From: Caballeronia sp. M1242 | GTDB taxonomy: Bacteria; Pseudomonadota; Gammaproteobacteria; Burkholderiales; Burkholderiaceae | Assembly: GCF_017220215.1 (NCBI RefSeq) | Contig: NZ_CP071129.1 | Location: 2,170,001-2,234,000, forward strand | Reading direction: 5' to 3' | DNA: 64,000 nt | In this document: positions 56,790 to 64,000 of the stretch, one piece after another | How positions within the stretch are numbered: position 1 is the stretch's first letter | How the letters are laid out: each line of letters opens with the position of its first letter | Position numbers and translations under genes: made by a program | The notes under the pieces: generated by a model | Told to the model about the DNA's origin: nothing | Seen by the model: the letters and a program-made list of their open reading frames with translations, nothing else | Databases searched by the model: none

Positions 56790-57806
56790 ATGTCTGACTT
56801 CAAGCCGCCGATCGAAAACTTCTTCGCCCGCGAATGGCGTCGGCGCGGCGGCGTCGCGTGGGCGCTGACGCCGTTTGCGTGCGTGTTCGGCGCGATCGCC
56901 GCGACCCGCCGCGCGTTCTTCGACGTGGGCTGGATGAAGCGCGTCGATGTCGGCGTGCCGGTGGTCGTCGTCGGCAACGTGACCGTCGGCGGCACGGGCA
57001 AGACGCCGACCGTCATCGCGCTCGTCGAGGCGCTGCGGGCGGCGGGCTTCCAGCCGGGCGTCGTCTCCCGCGGATACGGCGCGAAGGTCGCCGAGCCGAC
57101 GAGCGTCACGCCCGCGAGCCTCGCGAACCAAGTCGGCGACGAGCCGCTTCTGATCGCGCGCCGCACGCATGCGCCGGTGTTCGTCTGTCCGGACCGCGTC
57201 GCCGCCGCGCGCGCTTTGCTGATCGCGCATCCGAATGTCGACGTGATCGTGAGCGACGACGGGCTGCAGCACTATCGCCTCGCGCGCGTGTTCGAACTCG
57301 TCGTGTTCGACGACCGCCTTGGCGGCAACGGCTTCCTGCTGCCTGCGGGTCCTTTGCGCGAGCCGATGTCGCGTCATCGCGATGCCACGCTCATCAACAG
57401 TCCCTACGACCGCACGCTGCCGCCGTGGCCGAACACGTTCGCGCTCGATCTCGAACCCGGCGACGCCTGGCTGCTCGACGATCCCTCGGTGCGCCGGCCG
57501 CTCGCGCAGTTCGCCGGCGAGAAAGTGGTCGCGGCGGCGGGCATCGGCTCGCCCGAGCGCTTTTTCGCGACGCTGCGCGCGGCGGGCATCGCGCCGACGA
57601 CTCGCGCCTTCCCCGATCACTACGCGTATCGCGAGAATCCGTTCGCCTCGGTGGAAGCGGACGCGATCCTGATCACGGAAAAGGATGCAGTAAAATTCGG
57701 AGCCTGGCGCGACGCGCGCATCTGGGTCGTTCCCGTGCAAGCCGTGCTCAGCCCTCGCCTCATCGCTCTCGTTGTGGAGAAACTCCGTGGACGCACGTCT
57801 GCTTGA
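56790..57806 (+). CDS. lpxK: tetraacyldisaccharide 4'-kinase
   Basis: Adds the 4'-phosphate in lipid A synthesis at the inner membrane. The 338-residue protein has an N-terminal amphipathic region, then the Walker A variant [38 protein letters not shown] and ITEKDAVKF. The start at 56790 (MSDFKPP) has AAGGCGG before it. The GTG of the next gene lies inside its end, an overlap of 20 bases. Confidence 0.95.
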   Translation: MSDFKPPIENFFAREWRRRGGVAWALTPFACVFGAIAATRRAFFDVGWMKRVDVGVPVVVVGNVTVGGTGKTPTVIALVEALRAAGFQPGVVSRGYGAKVAEPTSVTPASLANQVGDEPLLIARRTHAPVFVCPDRVAAARALLIAHPNVDVIVSDDGLQHYRLARVFELVVFDDRLGGNGFLLPAGPLREPMSRHRDATLINSPYDRTLPPWPNTFALDLEPGDAWLLDDPSVRRPLAQFAGEKVVAAAGIGSPERFFATLRAAGIAPTTRAFPDHYAYRENPFASVEADAILITEKDAVKFGAWRDARIWVVPVQAVLSPRLIALVVEKLRGRTSA

Positions 57807-57993
57807 AATCCTCGTATGCCCTATCTGCAAGGGCCCGCTCAACTACGACCGCGCGGCACAGGAGCTCGTCTGCAACGCGGACAAACTCGCGTACCCGATT
57901 CGCGACGGCATTCCGGTGATGCTCGTGGACGAAGCGCGCCAGACGGTCGAAGGCACGCCCGTTACGCCGCTGAAGCCCGTCGGCGACCTCTGA
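57787..57993 (+). CDS. Trm112/YcaR family protein
   Basis: A 68-residue protein of the Trm112-like family with the CPxC motif ([13 protein letters not shown]) that is usual between lpxK and kdsB in proteobacteria. The second cysteine pair is reduced to a single Cys. It is probably a small zinc-binding or chaperone-like protein; its function is not known. Start is taken as GTG at 57787, with GGAG six bases upstream, which lies inside lpxK. Ten bases separate it from kdsB. Confidence 0.92.
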   Translation: MDARLLEILVCPICKGPLNYDRAAQELVCNADKLAYPIRDGIPVMLVDEARQTVEGTPVTPLKPVGDL

Positions 57994-58003
57994 AGTCATC
58001 GAC

Positions 58004-58795
58004 ATGTCCGTGCCGTTCATCGCCGTCATTCCCGCGCGTCTCGCGTCCACGCGGCTGCCGAACAAGCCGCTCGCCGATCTCGGCGGCAAACCGATGGTCG
58101 TGCGCGTCGCCGAACGGGCGCGCGAGTCGGGCGCGAGTCACGTGCTCGTCGCGACGGACTCGCACCTCGTCGTCGAAGCAGCCCGCGATCACGGCATCGA
58201 AGTGATGCTCACGCGCAGCGATCACCCAACCGGCACCGACCGCCTCGCGGAAGTCGCCACGCGCCTGAACTGGAGCGACGAGACGATCGTCGTGAACGTG
58301 CAGGGCGACGAACCGCTGATCGACCCGCAACTCGTGCGCGATGTCGCCACGCATCTTTCCGCGCACGGCGAATGCGCGATCGCGACGGCCGCGCATCCGA
58401 TCCACGATCCCGGCGACGTCTTCAATCCGAACGTGGTGAAGGTCGCGCTGGACGCGAAAAGCGTCGCGCTGTACTTCTCCCGCGCGCCGATTCCGTGGTC
58501 GCGCGATGCGTGGCAGCCGCACTGGCCCGACGTCGCCGCGCTGTCCGCGCTGCCCGCCGTGCCGGACAACGTGCTGCGGCATACCGGGCTCTACGCCTAC
58601 CGCGCGAAGTTTCTGCGCGACTTCCCGACGCTTGCTCAAGCGCCTATCGAAGCGGCCGAAGCCCTCGAACAACTGCGCGCGTTGTGGCACGGCGAGCGTA
58701 TCGCGGTGCTTGTCACGCAAGACGCGCCGCCGCCCGGCGTCGATACGCCCGCGGACCTCGCGCGCGTGCAGGCGCTCTTTCCACGCGTGAACTGA
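58004..58795 (+). CDS. kdsB: 3-deoxy-manno-octulosonate cytidylyltransferase
   Basis: Activates Kdo as CMP-Kdo for the lipopolysaccharide inner core. The 263-residue protein shows [49 protein letters not shown] and [15 protein letters not shown]. It is the third gene of the lpxK operon. Confidence 0.96.
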   Translation: MSVPFIAVIPARLASTRLPNKPLADLGGKPMVVRVAERARESGASHVLVATDSHLVVEAARDHGIEVMLTRSDHPTGTDRLAEVATRLNWSDETIVVNVQGDEPLIDPQLVRDVATHLSAHGECAIATAAHPIHDPGDVFNPNVVKVALDAKSVALYFSRAPIPWSRDAWQPHWPDVAALSALPAVPDNVLRHTGLYAYRAKFLRDFPTLAQAPIEAAEALEQLRALWHGERIAVLVTQDAPPPGVDTPADLARVQALFPRVN

Positions 58796-58902
58796 ACGCA
58801 TCGCGCAACCGGTGTATACCCCGCCAAACGCCCGCGCGACGGGCGTCTTAGCGGTTTCCATAATCGCTATCAGGGCCGCGATCGTAATGAGGCGTGGCAT
58901 AA

Positions 58903-59745
<843 letters not shown>

Positions 59746-59762
59746 GCAGCCGAGCACCCAAG

Positions 59763-59791
59763 AAACCCGCTCCGAACGAGCGGGTTTTTTT
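59763..59791 (+). terminator. rho-independent terminator of adk
   Basis: AAACCCGCTC (59763-59772) pairs with GAGCGGGTTT (59778-59787) across a five-base loop and is followed by a T-run, 18 bases past the adk stop. Confidence 0.9.
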
Positions 59792-59865
59792 ATGCGTGCT
59801 CGCGGCAACGCGTTGGCTACAATCGACGCGTCGCCCGCGAGGGCCACACTACAAGGAGAAGACAC

Positions 59866-60624
59866 ATGGAGATGAAAGACAACGTCGTGTTGATCACGGG
59901 CGGCGCCTCGGGCCTCGGCGCGGCGACCGCGCGCATCGTCGCGGGCAATGGCGGCAAGCCCGTGATCGCCGACATGAACGAAGCCGCGGGCGAAGCGCTT
60001 GCGCGCGATTTGTCCGGTGTGTTCGTGAAGTGCGACGTGAGCCGCGAAGACGACGGGCAACGCGCCGTCGACGCCGCGACGAAGCTCGGCACGCTGCGCG
60101 GCCTCGTGAACTGCGCGGGCATCGCGCCGGCATCGAAGACGGTTGGGGGCGACGGCCCGCACCCGCTCGATCTCTTCAGCAAGGTCGTCGCGGTGAATCT
60201 GATCGGCACATTCAACATGGTCCGGCTCGCGGCCAACGCGATGTCGAAGAACGAGCCGAACGGCGCGGGCGAACGCGGCGTGATCGTAAATACGGCGTCG
60301 GTGGCGGCATTCGACGGGCAGATCGGGCAGGCGGCGTACGCGGCGTCGAAAAGCGGCGTCGCGGGCATGACGCTGCCGATCGCACGCGATCTCGCGCGCA
60401 GCGGCATCCGCGTGATGACGATCGCGCCGGGCATCTTCGAAACGCCGATGCTGCTCGGCATGCCGCCCGACGTGCAGACGGCGCTCGGCGCGATGGTGCC
60501 GTTCCCTTCCCGCTTCGGCAAGCCGGACGAGTTCGCGATGCTGGTCAAGCAGATTTTCGACAACCCGATGCTCAACGGCGAAGTGATCCGCCTCGACGGC
60601 GCGATCCGCATGCAGCCGAAATAA
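59866..60624 (+). CDS. short-chain dehydrogenase, 3-hydroxyacyl-CoA dehydrogenase type 2-like
   Basis: A 252-residue NAD-dependent dehydrogenase with [15 protein letters not shown] (cofactor loop), [11 protein letters not shown], serine in [11 protein letters not shown] and the catalytic [11 protein letters not shown]. The sequence is closest in pattern to human HSD17B10-like enzymes that oxidise 3-hydroxyacyl-CoA, including branched-chain intermediates. AAGGAG lies 10 bases before the ATG. It is monocistronic. Confidence 0.9.
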   Translation: MEMKDNVVLITGGASGLGAATARIVAGNGGKPVIADMNEAAGEALARDLSGVFVKCDVSREDDGQRAVDAATKLGTLRGLVNCAGIAPASKTVGGDGPHPLDLFSKVVAVNLIGTFNMVRLAANAMSKNEPNGAGERGVIVNTASVAAFDGQIGQAAYAASKSGVAGMTLPIARDLARSGIRVMTIAPGIFETPMLLGMPPDVQTALGAMVPFPSRFGKPDEFAMLVKQIFDNPMLNGEVIRLDGAIRMQPK

Positions 60625-60645
60625 GCGCGCCGCTTGAATCTCGGC

Positions 60646-61491
60646 TCAGTCGCCGTTTTCCTGCGTGCGTAGCCGCAGATCGTGCAGCTCGGACTCGACG
60701 ACGGTGGCGTCGTCCGCGTCCGGGCGGTCTTCCAGATAGCGCTGAAGGTCTTCGAGCGCGGGGCGCAAATAGTCGAGCCGCGCGTACGCAAAGCCGCGGT
60801 CGCGCACTTCCTCGATACTGTCCGGCAACGCGATCACCAACCGCTGCTGCACGGCAAGCAAACGCTGCCAACGCTCCGTCTGAAGATAGATGCTCTTGAG
60901 GTTGCGCAGCATTCTCGCGACGATTTCGCGGCGCGTCGCGGGCTGCAACAGCACGCGCAACGCGCTGCCGATCGATTCACCGACGCGCTGCACATACGGC
61001 TCCAACATCTCGACCATCTGCGCTTCGGAGAGCGATTGGCCGGTGGTCGGATCGAGCATGAGATCGCTGCCGGGCGTGGCGACGCGCAACAGGAAATGCC
61101 CCGGAAACGACACGCCCTGCACCGGCAAGCCAAGCTGCTCGGCCATTTCCAGATAGATGACGGCAAGCGAAATCGGAATGCCGCGCCGACGGCGCAGCAC
61201 GGCGTTCAGATAACTGTTGTCCGGATCGTAGTAATCGTTCAGGTTGCTGGAGAAGCCCAGCTCGCGGAAGAAATAGCGATTGAGCGCCTCGACGCGTTGT
61301 TTGACGTCCGCGTCCTCCGGCATGCGGCGACGCGCGCGCACCACCAGTTCGTCCAGTTCCGCGAGCACCGCTTGCATGTCGACGTCCGGATAGGCGTCCT
61401 GCGCGAGCGACAGCGCGGCCTCCGTGAGCGGCAGGCTCTCGTCGTCGGCCATCAGGGCCGAGAAATAGTCGAGGATACGCGTCGTCGTCAT
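60646..61491 (-). CDS. SirB1-family protein (transglutaminase-like with TPR-type repeats)
   Basis: A 281-residue protein of the SirB1/transglutaminase-like family. The stretch RRRGIPISLAVIYLEMAEQLGLP and GVSFPGHFLLRV, then DPTTGQSLS, is characteristic, and the C-terminal third forms helical TPR-like repeats. The usual catalytic Cys position holds Ser/other, so it is probably not a protease. Its ATG overlaps the murJ stop by one base (TGATG), so the two are co-translated. Confidence 0.9.
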   Translation of the reverse strand: MTTTRILDYFSALMADDESLPLTEAALSLAQDAYPDVDMQAVLAELDELVVRARRRMPEDADVKQRVEALNRYFFRELGFSSNLNDYYDPDNSYLNAVLRRRRGIPISLAVIYLEMAEQLGLPVQGVSFPGHFLLRVATPGSDLMLDPTTGQSLSEAQMVEMLEPYVQRVGESIGSALRVLLQPATRREIVARMLRNLKSIYLQTERWQRLLAVQQRLVIALPDSIEEVRDRGFAYARLDYLRPALEDLQRYLEDRPDADDATVVESELHDLRLRTQENGD

Positions 61492-63041
61492 CAATGCGCT
61501 CGTCTCTTGAAGTAAGCGTATTTGAAGCCCATTGCGGAAAGCATACCGAAATACAGTCCCGCGAACACAACCAGGCTAGCTCCGAGCAGCATGATTCGTG
61601 CGAAGGGTGTCGCGCGCATGGCAATCCAGTCGAAATTGGCCGACACCCAGTGCATCGCGCCGGCGAGCACGAGGCACGCGCCGATCAGCTGCACGAAAAA
61701 GCGCGTCCAGCCCGGCGACGGCCGATAAATCCCGCGGCGGCGCAGTCCGATGAAAAGCAGCAGCGCGTTGGCGAGCGCGCCGAGGCCGATGGACAGCGTC
61801 AGCCCCGCGTGCGAGAAAATCGGCACGAAGATGTAATTGCTCACCTGCGTCATGATGAGCACGCCGACGGCGATCTTCACCGGCGTCTTGATGTCCTGCT
61901 TCGCGTAGAAACCGGGCGCGAGAATCTTGATCAGGATCAGCCCGACGAGCCCGATGCCGTACGCCGACAGCGCGCGGCCGACCATCACGACCGAATGACC
62001 GTCGAACTTGCCGTAGTGAAAAAGCGTCGCGGTGAGCGGCTCGGCGAAGAAGAAGAGCGCGACGGCGCTGGGCGCCGCGAGCAGGAACGTGATGCGCAAG
62101 CCCCAGTCGAGGAGCGCGGAATATTCGTCGGCGTTGGCGTCGACGTGCGCTTTCGACAAGCTCGGCAGCAAGATCGTGCCGAGCGCCGCGCCGAGCAGCG
62201 CGGTCGGGAATTCCATCAGCCGGTCGGCGTAGTTGATCCACGACACCGCGCCCTGCCCGATGTTCGACGCGATATTCGTGTTGATGATGAGGCTCAGTTG
62301 CCCGACCGACACCGCGAACGTCGCGGGCACCATCTTGGCAAGCACGCGCTTGACGCCGGGATGCGCGAGCGCGCGCCGGAAGTTCAGGCCGACAGCCGGC
62401 ATCATGTCGATCTTCTTCAAGCCGGGCAGTTGCACGAGGAATTGCAGCAGGCCGCCCGCGATCACCGCGTAGGCGAGCGCGTACACCGGCACTTTCATGT
62501 GCGGCGCGACGAACACCGCCGCGAAGATGAACGCCACGTTAAGCAGCACCGGCGCGAACGCGGGCAGCGAGAACTGCTTGTACGTGTTAAGGACGCCCGA
62601 GGCGAGCGTCGTCATCGAAATGAAGATGATGTACGGAAACATGATCCGCGTCATCTCCACGGCAAGGCCGTACGCCGCGCCGTCGTGCCTGAGCCCCGAC
62701 GCGACCGCGAACACGACCCAGCCCGCGCCCGCCATGCCAACGAGCGACAACACGACGAGGCCCCAGGTCAGCACGGTCGACATGGCATCGACGAGCGCCT
62801 TGGTCGGATCATGCCCCTTGCTGTTCTTGAACTCGGCGAGGATCGGCACGAACGCCTGGGCGAACGCGCCTTCCGCGGACAGGCGCCGCAGCAGGTTCGG
62901 GATGCGGAACGCGACGTAAAAGGCGTCGGTGTAGAGACTGGCGCCGAAGGCTCGGGCGATCAGCGTTTCGCGGATCAGGCCGGTCACGCGCGACAGCAGC
63001 GTGAAGCCGCTGACCGTCAGGAGGGCTCGGAATAGATTCAT
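61491..63041 (-). CDS. murJ: lipid II flippase MurJ
   Basis: Flips the peptidoglycan precursor lipid II to the periplasm. The 516-residue protein has the fourteen-helix MOP-fold, starting LLTVSGFTLLSRVTGLIRET and with the conserved arginine-rich first loop (AFRIPNLLRRLSAEGAFAQAF). It is divergent from rpsT, a common arrangement, and its 3' end is coupled to the SirB1 gene. Confidence 0.95.
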   Translation of the reverse strand: MNLFRALLTVSGFTLLSRVTGLIRETLIARAFGASLYTDAFYVAFRIPNLLRRLSAEGAFAQAFVPILAEFKNSKGHDPTKALVDAMSTVLTWGLVVLSLVGMAGAGWVVFAVASGLRHDGAAYGLAVEMTRIMFPYIIFISMTTLASGVLNTYKQFSLPAFAPVLLNVAFIFAAVFVAPHMKVPVYALAYAVIAGGLLQFLVQLPGLKKIDMMPAVGLNFRRALAHPGVKRVLAKMVPATFAVSVGQLSLIINTNIASNIGQGAVSWINYADRLMEFPTALLGAALGTILLPSLSKAHVDANADEYSALLDWGLRITFLLAAPSAVALFFFAEPLTATLFHYGKFDGHSVVMVGRALSAYGIGLVGLILIKILAPGFYAKQDIKTPVKIAVGVLIMTQVSNYIFVPIFSHAGLTLSIGLGALANALLLFIGLRRRGIYRPSPGWTRFFVQLIGACLVLAGAMHWVSANFDWIAMRATPFARIMLLGASLVVFAGLYFGMLSAMGFKYAYFKRRAH

Positions 63042-63167
63042 GGGGCGCTTATTATACGGGCCGAGGGTGACGCGCTCCGGTCACGCTGGCGCGCAACGCC
63101 GCGAGAATGACGGATTGCACCAAATTCGTGGCGGCGCGGGCACGGCCTGCCGCCCGCACTGTCGCGC

Positions 63168-63197
63168 TTGTCATATCTCGTCTTCGCTTGCTATAAT
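63168..63197 (+). promoter_or_regulatory. sigma-70 promoter of rpsT
   Basis: TTGTCA (63168-63173), 18 bases, then a perfect TATAAT (63192-63197). This leaves a leader of about 300 bases before rpsT. The gap 63042-63507 holds this leader and the murJ promoter region and no other gene I can see. Confidence 0.8.
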
Positions 63198-63346
63198 CGC
63201 GGGTTTCGACGGCCGGTTCTGGCGAAATTGCGCCCGAAACGGGAATCCGGCGGAAGTCTGACTTGAAGCGCCGGCGTGCTTTTCGCGACTTCCGGCTCTG
63301 TCGGCAGTGTTCCAAAGGCGTCCAGCGTGGGCGTCTCAGGTTTCCG

Positions 63347-63374
63347 GGCGAATGGCGAATGGCGAATGGCGAAT
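63347..63374 (+). repeat. four tandem GGCGAAT heptamers in the rpsT leader
   Basis: GGCGAAT is repeated four times without interruption inside the 5' leader of rpsT, 134 bases before its ATG. Such short repeats can vary in number between strains. Confidence 0.9.
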
Positions 63375-63507
63375 AGCTTAAGCGCTCAATCGCTTCCCGG
63401 AATTTCAGATCAAAGGCAGCGCGCGTCGATCACCGCTTCCGGCCCGCCGGGTCAGAAGGTGAAGCCCGCTCCGACAAGTAACAGCAGAAACAGGATAAGG
63501 AACCGTC

Positions 63508-63786
63508 ATGGCAAATACCGCTCAAGCTCGCAAGCGCGCCCGTCAGGCCGCCAAAGCCAACTCGCACAACTCGGCGCTGCGCTCGAAGTTCCGCACGGCC
63601 ATCAAGGCAGTTCGCAAGGCAATCGAAGCCGGCGATCAGGCCAAGGCCGCCGAAGTGTTCAAGTCGTCGGTCAAGACGATGGACATCATCGCGGACAAGA
63701 AGATCATCCACAAGAACAAGGCCGCTCGTCACAAGAGCCGCCTGGCTGCAGCCATCAAGGGTCTGCAGGCTCCCGCAGCCCAGTAA
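63508..63786 (+). CDS. rpsT: 30S ribosomal protein S20
   Basis: A 92-residue basic protein binding 16S r[24 protein letters not shown] and the lysine-rich C-terminal half ending in [10 protein letters not shown] are characteristic. AAGGA lies upstream of the ATG. In E. coli S20 represses its own translation; the long leader here leaves room for that, though no structure was identified. Confidence 0.97.
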   Translation: MANTAQARKRARQAAKANSHNSALRSKFRTAIKAVRKAIEAGDQAKAAEVFKSSVKTMDIIADKKIIHKNKAARHKSRLAAAIKGLQAPAAQ

Positions 63787-63871
63787 TTCCGGCTCGTTTT
63801 CGGCGGGCGCTCGCGGTTTTAAGAATCGCGCGCTCGTCGGAACGGCTTCCTGTTTCCGCTGCGCTGTAACG

Positions 63872-63898
63872 AAAAAGCCCGCTTGCGCGGGCTTTTTT
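63872..63898. terminator. bidirectional rho-independent terminator between rpsT and the DUF3579 gene
   Basis: AAAAAGCCCGC (63872-63882) and GCGGGCTTTTTT (63887-63898) around TTGC. It follows rpsT by 86 bases and the minus-strand partial gene by 31, and A- and T-runs flank both sides. Confidence 0.9.
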
Positions 63899-63928
63899 GC
63901 GTCCTGCTGCCGACGTGCGGCTTTAGAT

Positions 63929-64000
63929 CTAGCGACGCTGCTGCGTCTGCGTGCCGTGATGCGGCGGCAATTCGCACGCCTCGGTCACCACCAGGTCGTT
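63929..64000 (-). CDS. DUF3579 protein, C-terminal fragment at window edge
   Basis: The last 23 codons of a minus-strand gene cut by the window edge. NDLVVTEACELPPHH matches the C-terminal end of DUF3579 proteins as I remember them, a small family of unknown function found near rpsT in Burkholderiaceae. The stop is TAG at 63931-63929; the rest is outside the window. Confidence 0.7.
   Translation of the reverse strand, partial: NDLVVTEACELPPHHGTQTQQRR

Noticed and set aside
56457..57842. 461-codon open frame on the minus strand opposite lpxK
   Set aside because: It is antisense to a clear lpxK gene, is arginine-rich low-complexity and shows no family motif; typical of high-GC shadow frames.

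Overview
The window looks like a chromosomal segment of a Burkholderia sensu lato species (Caballeronia, Paraburkholderia or a near relative). I infer this from the high GC content and from gene orders typical of the group: algH-ruvX-pyrR-pyrB-pyrC'-plsC, lpxK-Trm112-kdsB-adk, murJ divergent from rpsT, and groES-groEL behind a CIRCE operator. I see no rRNA, tRNA, CRISPR array, phage or intact insertion sequence.

Layout. (1) 49-9843, minus strand: a polysaccharide operon running off the left edge, rmlB-rmlA-rmlC-rmlD, the ABC exporter pair wzm-wzt, then two large WbsX-type proteins, with four-base ATGA overlaps between several genes. It would make dTDP-L-rhamnose and export a lipid-linked glycan. 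(2) 10208-21592: apaH, then the algH-to-plsC operon (pyrimidine synthesis with an inactive-type dihydroorotase), a photolyase, a helical protein that may be a PilL/FimL relative, rubredoxin, a ThiD-like kinase that has lost its GTGC motif, and a DUF72 protein. (3) 21697-23842: groES-groEL with a clear sigma-70 promoter and CIRCE. (4) 24160-32464: an accessory stretch with a glycosyltransferase followed by a diverged 290-bp tandem copy of its 3' end, a ribbon-helix-helix regulator with a PHB-depolymerase-like esterase, a frameshifted thiD fragment, an orphan membrane protein, small exported proteins and a 150-bp tandem repeat array. (5) 32998-45641: an orphan TAXI-type binding protein, a DsbA-fold isomerase, LysR and AraC regulators, the xanthine dehydrogenase genes xdhABC with xdhC reduced to its C-terminal domain, and two MFS transporters around a GntR regulator. 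(6) 45866-53505: a degenerate EAL protein, then the three-gene set HAD-UbiA, SMR-like, GT87, which looks like a polyprenyl-phosphate-pentose donor, flippase and transferase pathway. (7) 54143-64000: sodB, xseA, lpxK-Trm112-kdsB-adk, a short-chain dehydrogenase, a SirB1 protein, murJ, rpsT and the 3' end of a DUF3579 gene.

Most of this is core metabolism and envelope biogenesis. The observations most worth following are the HAD-UbiA/SMR/GT87 cassette at 47371-50533, several proteins whose catalytic motifs are lost (WbsX, PyrC', ThiD-like, EAL), the truncated XdhC, and the decayed or duplicated stretches between 25 and 32 kb. Start codons were often moved inside the longest open frame on the basis of overlap with the upstream gene, ribosome-binding sites or where family similarity begins. 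All family assignments come from reading the sequence, not from searches.
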